In this document: piece by piece, positions 1-6,056 of the stretch
How the letters are laid out: each line of letters starts with the position of its first letter
Numbering within the stretch: position 1 is the stretch's first letter
From: Oscillospiraceae bacterium
Lineage (GTDB): Bacteria > Bacillota > Clostridia > Oscillospirales > Ruminococcaceae
Assembly (NCBI GenBank): GCA_015067125.1
Contig: SVNB01000064.1
Coordinates: 1-10,617, forward strand
DNA: 10,617 nucleotides
Direction: 5' to 3'
Notes under the pieces: generated by a model
The model's input: the letters and a program-made list of their open reading frames with translations, nothing else
Databases searched by the model: none
Told to the model about the DNA's origin: nothing
Made by a program: the position numbers and the translations under genes

Positions 1-48
1 AAAGACGCTCTTGCAGATATCGAAGCAAGACAGAAAAGAAACGGCTGA
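1..48 (+). CDS. C-terminal end of an unidentified protein (cut by window start)
   Basis: The first 15 codons are open in frame 1 and end at TGA (46-48), reading KDALADIEARQKRNG. A second in-frame stop follows two codons later (TAA, 52-54), and a clear rho-independent terminator begins 18 bases after the first stop. This supports a true gene end rather than a chance open frame. The tail is short, charged and probably helical. It is too short to identify a family, so no function is assigned. Confidence 0.55.
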   Translation, partial: KDALADIEARQKRNG

Positions 49-65
49 TAAATAACCGCAAAACC

Positions 66-93
66 AAAAGGCACCCGCAAGGGTGCCTTTTTT
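66..93 (+). terminator. Rho-independent terminator of the leftmost gene
   Basis: Perfect 11-bp stem (AAAAGGCACCC / GGGTGCCTTTT) with a GCAA tetraloop (77-80), running into a T tract. It lies 17 bases after the TGA at 46-48 and points rightwards. Confidence 0.9.
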
Positions 94-101
94 GATTACA
101 A

Positions 102-131
102 AAAAAGCGCCCCGAAAAACGGGGCGTTTTT
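102..131 (-). terminator. Rho-independent terminator of the ychF-folT operon (can work both ways)
   Basis: Stem CGCCCCG / CGGGGCG (108-114 with 120-126) around an AAAAA loop, flanked by an A tract on the left and a T tract on the right, so it can stop transcription from either side. It lies 12 bases beyond the stop of the minus-strand transporter gene. With the terminator at 66-93 it insulates two convergent genes. Confidence 0.85.
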
Positions 132-142
132 GAGTTTTTGAT

Positions 143-682
143 TTATTTTCCGACTATCTTTTTCAGCGGTTTAAGAATATGCGGAAGAATTGCCGCAAAA
201 ATAAACGCTATTATAACGCCGGCAATTATTCTGGGAACTATTCCGCCAAAAACGTATGCGAAAGAATAATAACCGTATATCTTGGAATCGATATACATAA
301 TAAGAGTGTTCAGCGCCGTAACGATAAGCGCCGAAGAAATGGTGATGAACTGGGTCTGCTTAAAGGTCATATCAAAGTTGTGGTGCTTTGCGTAAAGGCC
401 GATGAGCAGTCCGCGTACGCCTGCGGGGATTATCCACAGCAGGGTGGTGGCGGAAAAGCCATAGGTGATCATCTGGTTTAAAAAGCTGCCTAAAAGTCCG
501 ACCGTCATTCCGCTTACGGGGCCGAAAAGCGCACCGCCGACAAGGATTGGAAGGCTGTCGAGGGTGAACTTCATGTTGCCAAGGTTTATGGTGGCAACAA
601 GGCTTAGCACGGTGTACATTGCGATAAGCATTCCGTTAAAACAGATGGTCACAATGTGGGATAAAAGGCGTTTCGGTTTCAT
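143..682 (-). CDS. folT: ECF transporter S component, folate (FolT) family
   Basis: A 179-aa, highly hydrophobic membrane protein with about six predicted helices, the usual S-component size. S components bind a vitamin and work with a shared EcfA-A'-T energising module, which is not encoded in this window. After a basic N-terminus (KPKR), helix 1 covers roughly residues 10-32. A conserved block follows at about 38-70: MKFTLDSLPILVGG, then ALFGP and a Gly-rich helix. Near 83-96 is the WIIPAGVRGLLIGL segment, and near 144-152 is FGGIVPRII. These match what I recall of folate-family S components in Clostridia. The ATG at 682 follows GGAGG at 8-9 bp spacing. The gene lies 38 bp after ychF with no terminator between them, so the two are probably cotranscribed. 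The gap is too short for a THF riboswitch. Family call is firm; folate as substrate is inferred from similarity only. Confidence 0.75.
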   Translation of the reverse strand: MKPKRLLSHIVTICFNGMLIAMYTVLSLVATINLGNMKFTLDSLPILVGGALFGPVSGMTVGLLGSFLNQMITYGFSATTLLWIIPAGVRGLLIGLYAKHHNFDMTFKQTQFITISSALIVTALNTLIMYIDSKIYGYYSFAYVFGGIVPRIIAGVIIAFIFAAILPHILKPLKKIVGK

Positions 683-720
683 GGTATCTGCGCCTCCTTT
701 TTGGTTGCAGGTATTAAATT

Positions 721-1815
721 TTATACATTAAACAGGAATTCGACTATATCGCCGTCCTGCATAACATATTCTTTGCCTTCGCTTTTCATAAGGCCTTTTT
801 CTTTTGCGGCGTTCCAGGAACCAAGAGCCACAAGGTCATCGTATTTTACGATTTCTGCGCGGATAAAGCCTTTTTCAAAGTCAGAGTGAATTGCACCTGC
901 GGCTTTGGGGGCCTTGGTGCCTTTTTTAATGGTCCATGCGCGAACCTCTTTTTTGCCGGCGGTAAGATAGCTCATAAGGCCAAGAAGATCATAGCTGGCC
1001 TTTATCATACGGTCAAGGCCGGATTCTTCGAGGTTGATTTCCGCAAGGAATTCTTTTTTCTCGTCGGAATCCATATCCGAAATTTCTTCTTCGAATTTTG
1101 CGCAAACAGGCATAACGGCGGAATTTTCGGATTTTGCGATTTCTTCGACGAATTTATAGTTTTCGTTGCTTTCCACGCCGTTTATAAAGTCGTCTTCGCT
1201 CATATTTGCGGCATAGATGATGGGTTTGTTGGAAAGCAGGGGAAGGGCATTGATGATTTCTTTTTCTTCTTCGTCGCAGGCAAAAGCACGGGCGGATTTG
1301 CCTTCTTCCAGGTGGGTTTTAAGGCGTTTAAGAAGATCAAGTTCATCTGCAAGGCTGCGGTCGCCTTTAAGGTCTTTTTCCACCCTTGCAATGCGGCGGT
1401 CAAGAATTTCGATATCGGAGAAGATAAGTTCAAGGTTGATGACTTCGATATCGCGGCCGGCGTTTACGCTGCCGTCAACGTGGATGACGTTGTCATCGTT
1501 AAAGCAGCGCACAACATGAATGAGCGCATCCACTTCGCGGATGTTTGCAAGAAATTTGTTGCCAAGGCCTTCGCCTTTTGCGGCGCCTTTTACAAGGCCG
1601 GCGATATCAACAAATTCAACAGTGGCAGGGGTATATTTTTCCGGTTCGTAAATTTCCGCAAGTTTATCAAGGCGGGGTTCCGGAACGGCAACAACGCCCA
1701 CGTTGGGTTCGATGGTGCAGAAGGGATAGTTTGCGGCCTGTGCGCCGGCGTTGGTGATTGCGTTAAAAAGGGTGGATTTGCCTACGTTCGGAAGTCCGAT
1801 CATACCAAGTTTCAT
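721..1815 (-). CDS. ychF: Redox-regulated ATPase/GTPase YchF (OBG-like)
   Basis: Full-length 364-aa YchF, the usual length. YchF is a TRAFAC P-loop NTPase of the HAS-GTPase type that hydrolyses ATP, associates with ribosomes and acts in stress adaptation. The P-loop is GLPNVGKS (7-14). Switch II is DIAGL (70-74), with the hydrophobic residue where Ras-like GTPases have Gln. The G4 motif is NMSE (204-207) in place of NKxD, the feature that lets YchF prefer ATP. Residues about 115-195 form the helical insertion. The C-terminal TGS-like domain (about 277-364) includes the KEVRAWTIKKGTKAPKAAG and MQDGDIVEFLFNV segments. The ATG at 1815 follows AAGGACG at a spacing of about 9 bp. First gene of a two-gene minus-strand operon with the FolT-like gene, driven by the promoter at 1885-1912. 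Confidence 0.96.
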   Translation of the reverse strand: MKLGMIGLPNVGKSTLFNAITNAGAQAANYPFCTIEPNVGVVAVPEPRLDKLAEIYEPEKYTPATVEFVDIAGLVKGAAKGEGLGNKFLANIREVDALIHVVRCFNDDNVIHVDGSVNAGRDIEVINLELIFSDIEILDRRIARVEKDLKGDRSLADELDLLKRLKTHLEEGKSARAFACDEEEKEIINALPLLSNKPIIYAANMSEDDFINGVESNENYKFVEEIAKSENSAVMPVCAKFEEEISDMDSDEKKEFLAEINLEESGLDRMIKASYDLLGLMSYLTAGKKEVRAWTIKKGTKAPKAAGAIHSDFEKGFIRAEIVKYDDLVALGSWNAAKEKGLMKSEGKEYVMQDGDIVEFLFNV

Positions 1816-1884
1816 AAATTTAAAACGTCCTTTTCTTTCGTATTTTTAAAGTCGAAAGCAAGTTTCGATAACATAACATCATTA

Positions 1885-1912
1885 ATTATACAGCAAATTG
1901 GCGAATTAACAA
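1885..1912 (-). promoter_or_regulatory. Promoter of the ychF operon (SigA-type)
   Basis: On the minus strand: -35 TTGTTA (1907-1912), a 16-bp spacer and a consensus TATAAT -10 (1885-1890). The predicted start is near 1878, giving a leader of about 60 nt. No riboswitch-like structure is evident in that leader. Confidence 0.6.
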
Positions 1913-1938
1913 GAGAATTTATGAAAAAATCAAAAAAA

Positions 1939-1982
1939 TGTTCAAGAAGTGTTCACTATTCCGCGGAAAAATGCGCTATAAT
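1939..1982 (+). promoter_or_regulatory. Promoter of the two-component operon with an 11-bp-period direct repeat
   Basis: A consensus TATAAT -10 sits at 1977-1982. The only -35-like hexamer is TTCACT (1952-1957), poor and at 19-bp spacing. Covering this position is an exact direct repeat, TGTTCA (1939-1944) and TGTTCA (1950-1955), with starts 11 bp apart. Tandem half-sites one helical turn apart at a weak -35 are typical of OmpR/PhoB-family activators. The gene driven here encodes such a regulator, so autoregulation is the natural reading. The repeat is seen; binding is inferred. Confidence 0.55.
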
Positions 1983-1984
1983 AT

Positions 1985-2010
1985 AATAAAAGCACTTTTA
2001 TTTATAAAAG
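1985..2010. repeat. Triple alternating half-site at the transcription start (candidate operator)
   Basis: Three 7-nt half-sites alternate in orientation at exact 9-bp steps: ATAAAAG (1986-1992), CTTTTAT (1995-2001) and ATAAAAG (2004-2010), separated by CA and TT. The first two extend to an 8-bp perfect inverted repeat (1985-2002). The element begins 2 bp after the -10 and so spans the likely start site and early leader. It could be an operator, or chance in AT-rich DNA. Confidence 0.3.
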
Positions 2011-2077
2011 GTTTATTAAAAAACAGTGTTTTAATATTGCATACGATTCCTGTTAAAAAAAGAGGAGGACAATATAT

Positions 2078-2773
2078 ATGACAAACGCAAAAATTCTTGT
2101 GGCGGATGATGACAGAAACATCTGCGAGCTTTTAAGAATGTATCTGGAAAAAGACGGTTTTTCTGTTGTGATTGCCGGCAACGGCGAGGAAGCCCTTAAA
2201 AAATTTGATGAGGAAGAACCGGATCTTCTTTTGCTTGACGTTATGATGCCCCGTCTTGACGGCTGGCAGGTCTGCCGCGAGCTCCGCAAAAAATCCGAAT
2301 GCCCGATTATTATGATAACCGCAAAAGGCGAAACTTTTGATAAAGTGCTTGGCCTTGAACTTGGCGCGGACGATTACGTTGTAAAACCCTTTGAACCGAA
2401 GGAGATTATCGCAAGAATTAAAGCCGTTTTGCGCAGAACCGGAAAAGCTTCCGGAGAAAACGACAAAAAAGAAGTTAACTATGACAGACTGACCGTTAAC
2501 ATGACAAAATATGAACTTAAAGTTGGCGGAAAAGTTATAGATACTCCGCCAAAAGAACTGGAACTGCTGTTCCATCTTGCTTCCAATCCAAACAGAGTAT
2601 ATACCCGCGATCAGCTGCTTGACGAAGTTTGGGGATTTGAATATTACGGAGATTCCAGAACGGTTGACGTTCACATAAAGCGCCTGCGCGAAAAACTGGA
2701 AGGGGTTTCTGAAAAATGGAGCCTTAAAACCGTTTGGGGCGTAGGATATAAATTTGAAACGAAAGATGACTGA
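2078..2773 (+). CDS. OmpR/PhoB-family response regulator
   Basis: A 231-aa transcription factor. The receiver domain (about 4-118) has the acidic cluster D10-D12, phospho-acceptor D54 (LLLDVMMP), switch T81 and Y100, and conserved K103 (VVKPFEP). A 15-20 residue linker leads to a winged-helix DNA-binding domain (about 133-229). Its typical segments are PPKELELLFHLASNPNRVYTR, LLDEVWGFEYYGDSRTVDVHIKRLREKL and a terminal VWGVGYKFE. All phosphorelay residues are intact. The ATG at 2078 has a strong AGAGGAGG site. The kinase starts 2 bp after the stop, indicating translational coupling. The 11-bp direct repeats before this gene and before htrA are its probable binding sites. It resembles CssR/MprA-type regulators, but orthology cannot be settled here, so no symbol is given. 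Confidence 0.95.
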   Translation: MTNAKILVADDDRNICELLRMYLEKDGFSVVIAGNGEEALKKFDEEEPDLLLLDVMMPRLDGWQVCRELRKKSECPIIMITAKGETFDKVLGLELGADDYVVKPFEPKEIIARIKAVLRRTGKASGENDKKEVNYDRLTVNMTKYELKVGGKVIDTPPKELELLFHLASNPNRVYTRDQLLDEVWGFEYYGDSRTVDVHIKRLREKLEGVSEKWSLKTVWGVGYKFETKDD

Positions 2774-2775
2774 TT

Positions 2776-4278
2776 ATGTCCAGAATTAAACAGAGTTTGA
2801 AAAAATCGCTGTTTAACCGGTATTTTGCCATCTGTTCCGCGGTAATACTTGCAACGCTTACGCTTATGGGAATGCTTATCATCGGTTTTTCCGCAACGTA
2901 CTTCAGCGAAACAAGCCGTGCGGCTTTGCGCAAAAACGCGGAACAGGCCGCCGGAATAACCCTTGCTGGTATGGCGGATTACGGATATCAGAAAATACCG
3001 GTGGCAACAGTGCAAAACGGTTACAGAATTATTTCCGCCACGACGGAATCTCATATTTTTCTGGTCAGCCTTAACGGAAACACCCTTATTTGTTCCGAAG
3101 ACGACCACTGCAACCACAGAACATACAGTATTCCCGAAGACGTTATGAAAGAAGCTGTTGCAGGCGAATACGACGGTTCCGGAACGCTTGGCGGAATTTA
3201 CGAAACTTCTCACTATACGGTGGGAATACCGATAAAACAGCATAACGAAGTTCTTGCGGTGCTTTTTGCTTCTACCGAGGCAACTGACGTGTGGTTCTTT
3301 ATTATGGACCTTATGGATATAATCTTTTTCTGCGCGCTTATAGCCACGGCGATTGCTTCTGTTGCGATATATTTTGTTACCAACAGCATGACAAAGCCGC
3401 TTAGGGAAATGGCAGCGGCGGCAAAAAGCTTTTCTACCGGAGATTTTACCGTGCGTGTTCCGGCAGAAGGCGAAGACGAAATTGCCCAGCTTGCCCGTTC
3501 TTTTAACCACATGGCAGATTCCATGGCGGATCTTGAATCTGTAAGAAGAAGCTTTATTGCAAATGTTTCGCACGAACTTAAAACACCGATGATGACCATC
3601 GGCGGATTTATAGACGGCATTCTTGATGGAACTGTTCCGCATGAAAAACAAAAACAATATTTGGAAGTTATTTCTGAAGAAGTAAAGCGCCTTTCCAGAA
3701 TGGTTAAATCCATGCTTAGCATTGCAAGAATAGAGGCCGGGGATATGAAGATCAATCCTTCGGATTTTGATATCAACGAGCTTGTTTGCAGAACGGTTTT
3801 TGCTTTTGAACAGAAAATAGAGGAAAAAAACCTTGAAATTATGGGTCTGGAATCCGACGAGGTTTTTGTAAGCGCGGATAACGACCTTATTCATCAGGTG
3901 GTATATAACCTTATAGATAATGCCGTAAAATTTGTTAACGAGGGCGGATGTATTTCTTTTGCATACGCGGTTAAAGAAGGCCAGGTTTTTGTTTCTGTAA
4001 AGAATACCGGAAACGGCATTGCCCAGCAGGAACTTCCGCGGCTTTTTGACAGATTTTATAAAACGGATAAATCCCGCAGCCTTGATAAAACCGGCGTTGG
4101 ACTTGGGCTTTATATAGTCCACACAATAGTAAACCAGCACAAGGGCGACCTTATGGTAAAAAGCGTTGAAGGGGAATATACGGAATTTACTTTTTCCGTT
4201 CCTGCAACGGATCCAAAGGTGCTTAAAGAAAAAAATAAAAGAAGAACTTCCGAAGAAGCGGAAAAAGGAAACACATAA
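2776..4278 (+). CDS. Membrane sensor histidine kinase (HAMP-HisKA-HATPase)
   Basis: A 500-aa kinase partner of the preceding regulator. TM1 spans about 17-40, an extracytoplasmic sensor about 41-172 and TM2 about 176-201. HAMP covers roughly 200-254. The H-box SFIANVSHELKTP places the phosphorylated His at H266. The N-box holds N378 and N382 (NLIDNAVKF). The G1 box reads NTGNG (410-414), with Asn where the classical Asp lies, a variant seen in other Gram-positive kinases. Then come FDRFYKTDKSRS (424-435) and TGVGLGLYIV (439-448). The sensor has a Cys/His/acidic loop with C106, D109, D110, H111, C112 and H114, suggestive of a disulfide or metal site. The C-terminal ~25 residues are a charged Lys/Glu tail. 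Translation probably depends on the upstream gene: 2-bp gap and weak own ribosome site. The signal is unknown; the adjacent HtrA gene suggests envelope stress. Confidence 0.95.
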   Translation: MSRIKQSLKKSLFNRYFAICSAVILATLTLMGMLIIGFSATYFSETSRAALRKNAEQAAGITLAGMADYGYQKIPVATVQNGYRIISATTESHIFLVSLNGNTLICSEDDHCNHRTYSIPEDVMKEAVAGEYDGSGTLGGIYETSHYTVGIPIKQHNEVLAVLFASTEATDVWFFIMDLMDIIFFCALIATAIASVAIYFVTNSMTKPLREMAAAAKSFSTGDFTVRVPAEGEDEIAQLARSFNHMADSMADLESVRRSFIANVSHELKTPMMTIGGFIDGILDGTVPHEKQKQYLEVISEEVKRLSRMVKSMLSIARIEAGDMKINPSDFDINELVCRTVFAFEQKIEEKNLEIMGLESDEVFVSADNDLIHQVVYNLIDNAVKFVNEGGCISFAYAVKEGQVFVSVKNTGNGIAQQELPRLFDRFYKTDKSRSLDKTGVGLGLYIVHTIVNQHKGDLMVKSVEGEYTEFTFSVPATDPKVLKEKNKRRTSEEAEKGNT

Positions 4279-4306
4279 CCGCGCTTTTTCGGCAAATAAT
4301 GCAAAA

Positions 4307-4351
4307 AGTTTAATCGGAGTTTATTTTTATTTAACATTTTGCGGATAAAAT
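4307..4351 (+). promoter_or_regulatory. Candidate htrA promoter with an 11-bp-period direct repeat
   Basis: In the 115-bp gap before htrA, AGTTTA occurs at 4307-4312 and 4318-4323, starts exactly 11 bp apart, separated by ATCGG. A -10-like TAAAAT lies at 4346-4351, 22 bp after the second copy. No good -35 is present. The hexamer (WGTTYA consensus with TGTTCA), the period and the distance to the -10 all match the site at 1939-1982. This suggests that the regulator encoded at 2078-2773 activates htrA directly, in addition to read-through. An imperfect inverted repeat (4301-4313 with 4330-4342) overlaps it. Confidence 0.45.
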
Positions 4352-4393
4352 AAACCCATAAGATTTTTACCCCATCAGAAAGGTGTTACAGAT

Positions 4394-5938
4394 ATGGACG
4401 AATTTGAAAAAAACGAACAGGACGTTAATCCTTCCGAAGTTCCGGCAGAAGAACGCTATACAGAACCGCAGAAGGAACAGGAAGTTCCGCCGGCGCAGGA
4501 AAGAAACACAAACGCGCCTTCCGGCTGGACCTATTCCGCAAATACCAACCAGTACGTTTCGTGGGACGGAAGTTCCGACGCGAACAACGCCCAGTGGAAC
4601 CCCGGCCAGCAAAGAACGGAACAGCAGCCGCCCAGAAGGGAATACGGCACCCAATACGGATATTACGGTGCGCCCCGCCAGACCAATTATTACAGCAGCA
4701 ACGGCGAAAATTATCAGTGGGATTTCAATAAATACGAAAGCGCGGAAAACACCGCCGCAAAAGAACCGAAAAAATCTTCCGGAAAAGGTTTTAAAGTGTT
4801 TCTTGGAATTATCGGTGTGATTCTTTGCGTGTGCCTTGTTTCTCTTTCTTCCGTAGGAATTTACAGATGGATTTCCGGCGAAAACAGAATAAGCAGTCAT
4901 GTTCCCAAAGATGAAATAGAAGAATCCCAGACTCTGCCGGAAGAAGTTCCGGATATCAGTCTGGAAGATATTCCCAAAGACAATACGGTTTCCACCGACG
5001 GCAAACTTACCGCAACAGAAATTTATAAGCTTGCAAGCCCTTCTGTTGTGGGCGTTGTGCAGTATCAGTACAGCTATTCGTTCGAGGCAACCGGTTCCGG
5101 TTCCGGCATTATTTTAAGCGATGACGGATACATTGTTACCAACGCGCACGTTATAAAAGGTGCCGAAATGGTAAAAGTTGTGCTTTATAACGAAGAAGAA
5201 TACGAAGCAAAAGTAATAGGTTCCGACGAACAGACGGATATTGCCGTTCTTAAAATAGAAGCGGAAAACCTTGTGGAAGCACAGTTCGGAGATTCTTCCC
5301 AAATAGAAATCGGCGAAGACGTATATGCTCTTGGCAACCCCGGCGGTCTGGAACTTCAGTCCAGCTTTACCGATGGCATGATAAGCGGCCTTAACCGTGT
5401 TATTACCACCAGCGACAGCGTTTATTCCATGACGGTTATCCAGACCAGCGCGGCCATCAACCCGGGTAACTCCGGCGGTGCGCTTGTTAACGAATACGGC
5501 CAGGTTATAGGCATAGTAAGCGCAAAAATTGCCGCAACCGATTACGAAGGCATTGGCTTTGCAATTCCTACCGAAACAGCAAAACCCATTATTGAAGAAA
5601 TTATTGCAAACGGATATGTTTCCGGCAGGGCAAAAATCGGTATTACCGGTACGACCATAGATTCCGTAACGGCAAGATATTACGACGTTCCGGAAGGCGT
5701 GCAGATAATCACCATAGAAGAAAACAGCAGCCTTATGTACACAGAGGCAAAGGTCGGCGATATTATTATCGGCTTTGACGGAAAAAACATCTCTTCCATG
5801 GAAGATTTGCAGAGCATTCTTACGGAATGTTCGCCCGGGGACGAAGTTGAACTTACCCTTTACCGCTATTCCGCCACCAGAATGAACGACAGAACCTTTA
5901 CCGTAACCATTCGTCTTGGCGAAAACAAAGGCAACTGA
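4394..5938 (+). CDS. htrA: HtrA/DegP-type membrane-anchored serine protease with PDZ domain
   Basis: A 514-aa trypsin-fold quality-control protease. Residues 1-133 are a predicted disordered cytoplasmic tail, acidic at first, then rich in Gln, Asn and Tyr with many aromatics (about 45-113). TM spans about 134-157. A variable acidic linker runs to about 203, and the protease domain covers roughly 205-400. The catalytic triad is complete: H252 (TNAHV), D282 (QTDIAVLKI) and S360 (PGNSGG). One PDZ domain (about 410-508) has VGDIIIGFDGKNI at 454-466. The long N-terminus with a single anchor is typical of Gram-positive HtrA, with the active site outside the membrane. The ATG at 4394 follows AAAGGTG at 8-9 bp. 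The gene sits 115 bp behind the sensor kinase, like CssRS-HtrA partners, and ends at a strong terminator. Role in degrading misfolded exported proteins is inferred from the family. Confidence 0.95.
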   Translation: MDEFEKNEQDVNPSEVPAEERYTEPQKEQEVPPAQERNTNAPSGWTYSANTNQYVSWDGSSDANNAQWNPGQQRTEQQPPRREYGTQYGYYGAPRQTNYYSSNGENYQWDFNKYESAENTAAKEPKKSSGKGFKVFLGIIGVILCVCLVSLSSVGIYRWISGENRISSHVPKDEIEESQTLPEEVPDISLEDIPKDNTVSTDGKLTATEIYKLASPSVVGVVQYQYSYSFEATGSGSGIILSDDGYIVTNAHVIKGAEMVKVVLYNEEEYEAKVIGSDEQTDIAVLKIEAENLVEAQFGDSSQIEIGEDVYALGNPGGLELQSSFTDGMISGLNRVITTSDSVYSMTVIQTSAAINPGNSGGALVNEYGQVIGIVSAKIAATDYEGIGFAIPTETAKPIIEEIIANGYVSGRAKIGITGTTIDSVTARYYDVPEGVQIITIEENSSLMYTEAKVGDIIIGFDGKNISSMEDLQSILTECSPGDEVELTLYRYSATRMNDRTFTVTIRLGENKGN

Positions 5939-5952
5939 TTAAAAAACACAGC

Positions 5953-5980
5953 AAAAGCGGAGGAATTCCTCCGCTTTTTT
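5953..5980 (+). terminator. Rho-independent terminator after htrA
   Basis: Perfect inverted repeat AAAAGCGGAGG / CCTCCGCTTTT with an AATT loop, followed by more T. It starts 14 bases after the htrA stop and closes the regulator-kinase-protease block. Confidence 0.92.
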
Positions 5981-5991
5981 GTTTGCCCGGC

Positions 5992-6020
5992 TTGTAAGTT
6001 TTTGCCGAAAATAGTATAAT
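5992..6020 (+). promoter_or_regulatory. Promoter of the MtnA-like isomerase gene (SigA-type)
   Basis: -35 TTGTAA (5992-5997), 17-bp spacer and consensus TATAAT (6015-6020). The predicted start near 6027 gives a leader of about 30 nt. The leader carries AAAGGGG (6041-6047), 9 bp before the ATG. No attenuator or riboswitch fits in it. Confidence 0.7.
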
Positions 6021-6056
6021 ACTTTTATAAAACCGTTCCGAAAGGGGATTTTTGAT

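Noticed and set aside
683..720. Folate (THF) riboswitch before the FolT-like gene
   Set aside because: The spacer is only 38 nt and holds a ribosome site; there is no room for a THF aptamer. The ychF leader also shows no such fold.
886..1986. 366-codon plus-strand open frame antisense to ychF
   Set aside because: ychF is unmistakable on the other strand. The antisense product is a Phe/Gly/Lys-rich composition artefact with no ribosome site or family, arising because the gene rarely uses TTA, CTA and TCA codons.
2671..4140. 489-codon minus-strand open frame antisense to the histidine kinase
   Set aside because: Lies wholly opposite well-conserved kinase motifs and has an odd basic/aromatic composition, no ribosome site and no terminator. 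Codon-bias shadow.
4301..4342. Imperfect inverted repeat (GCAAAA-x-GTT... / ...AAC-x-TTTTGC) as a terminator after the kinase
   Set aside because: AT-rich arms with mismatches, a loop of about 16 nt and no T tract after it. It overlaps the better-supported 11-bp direct repeat.
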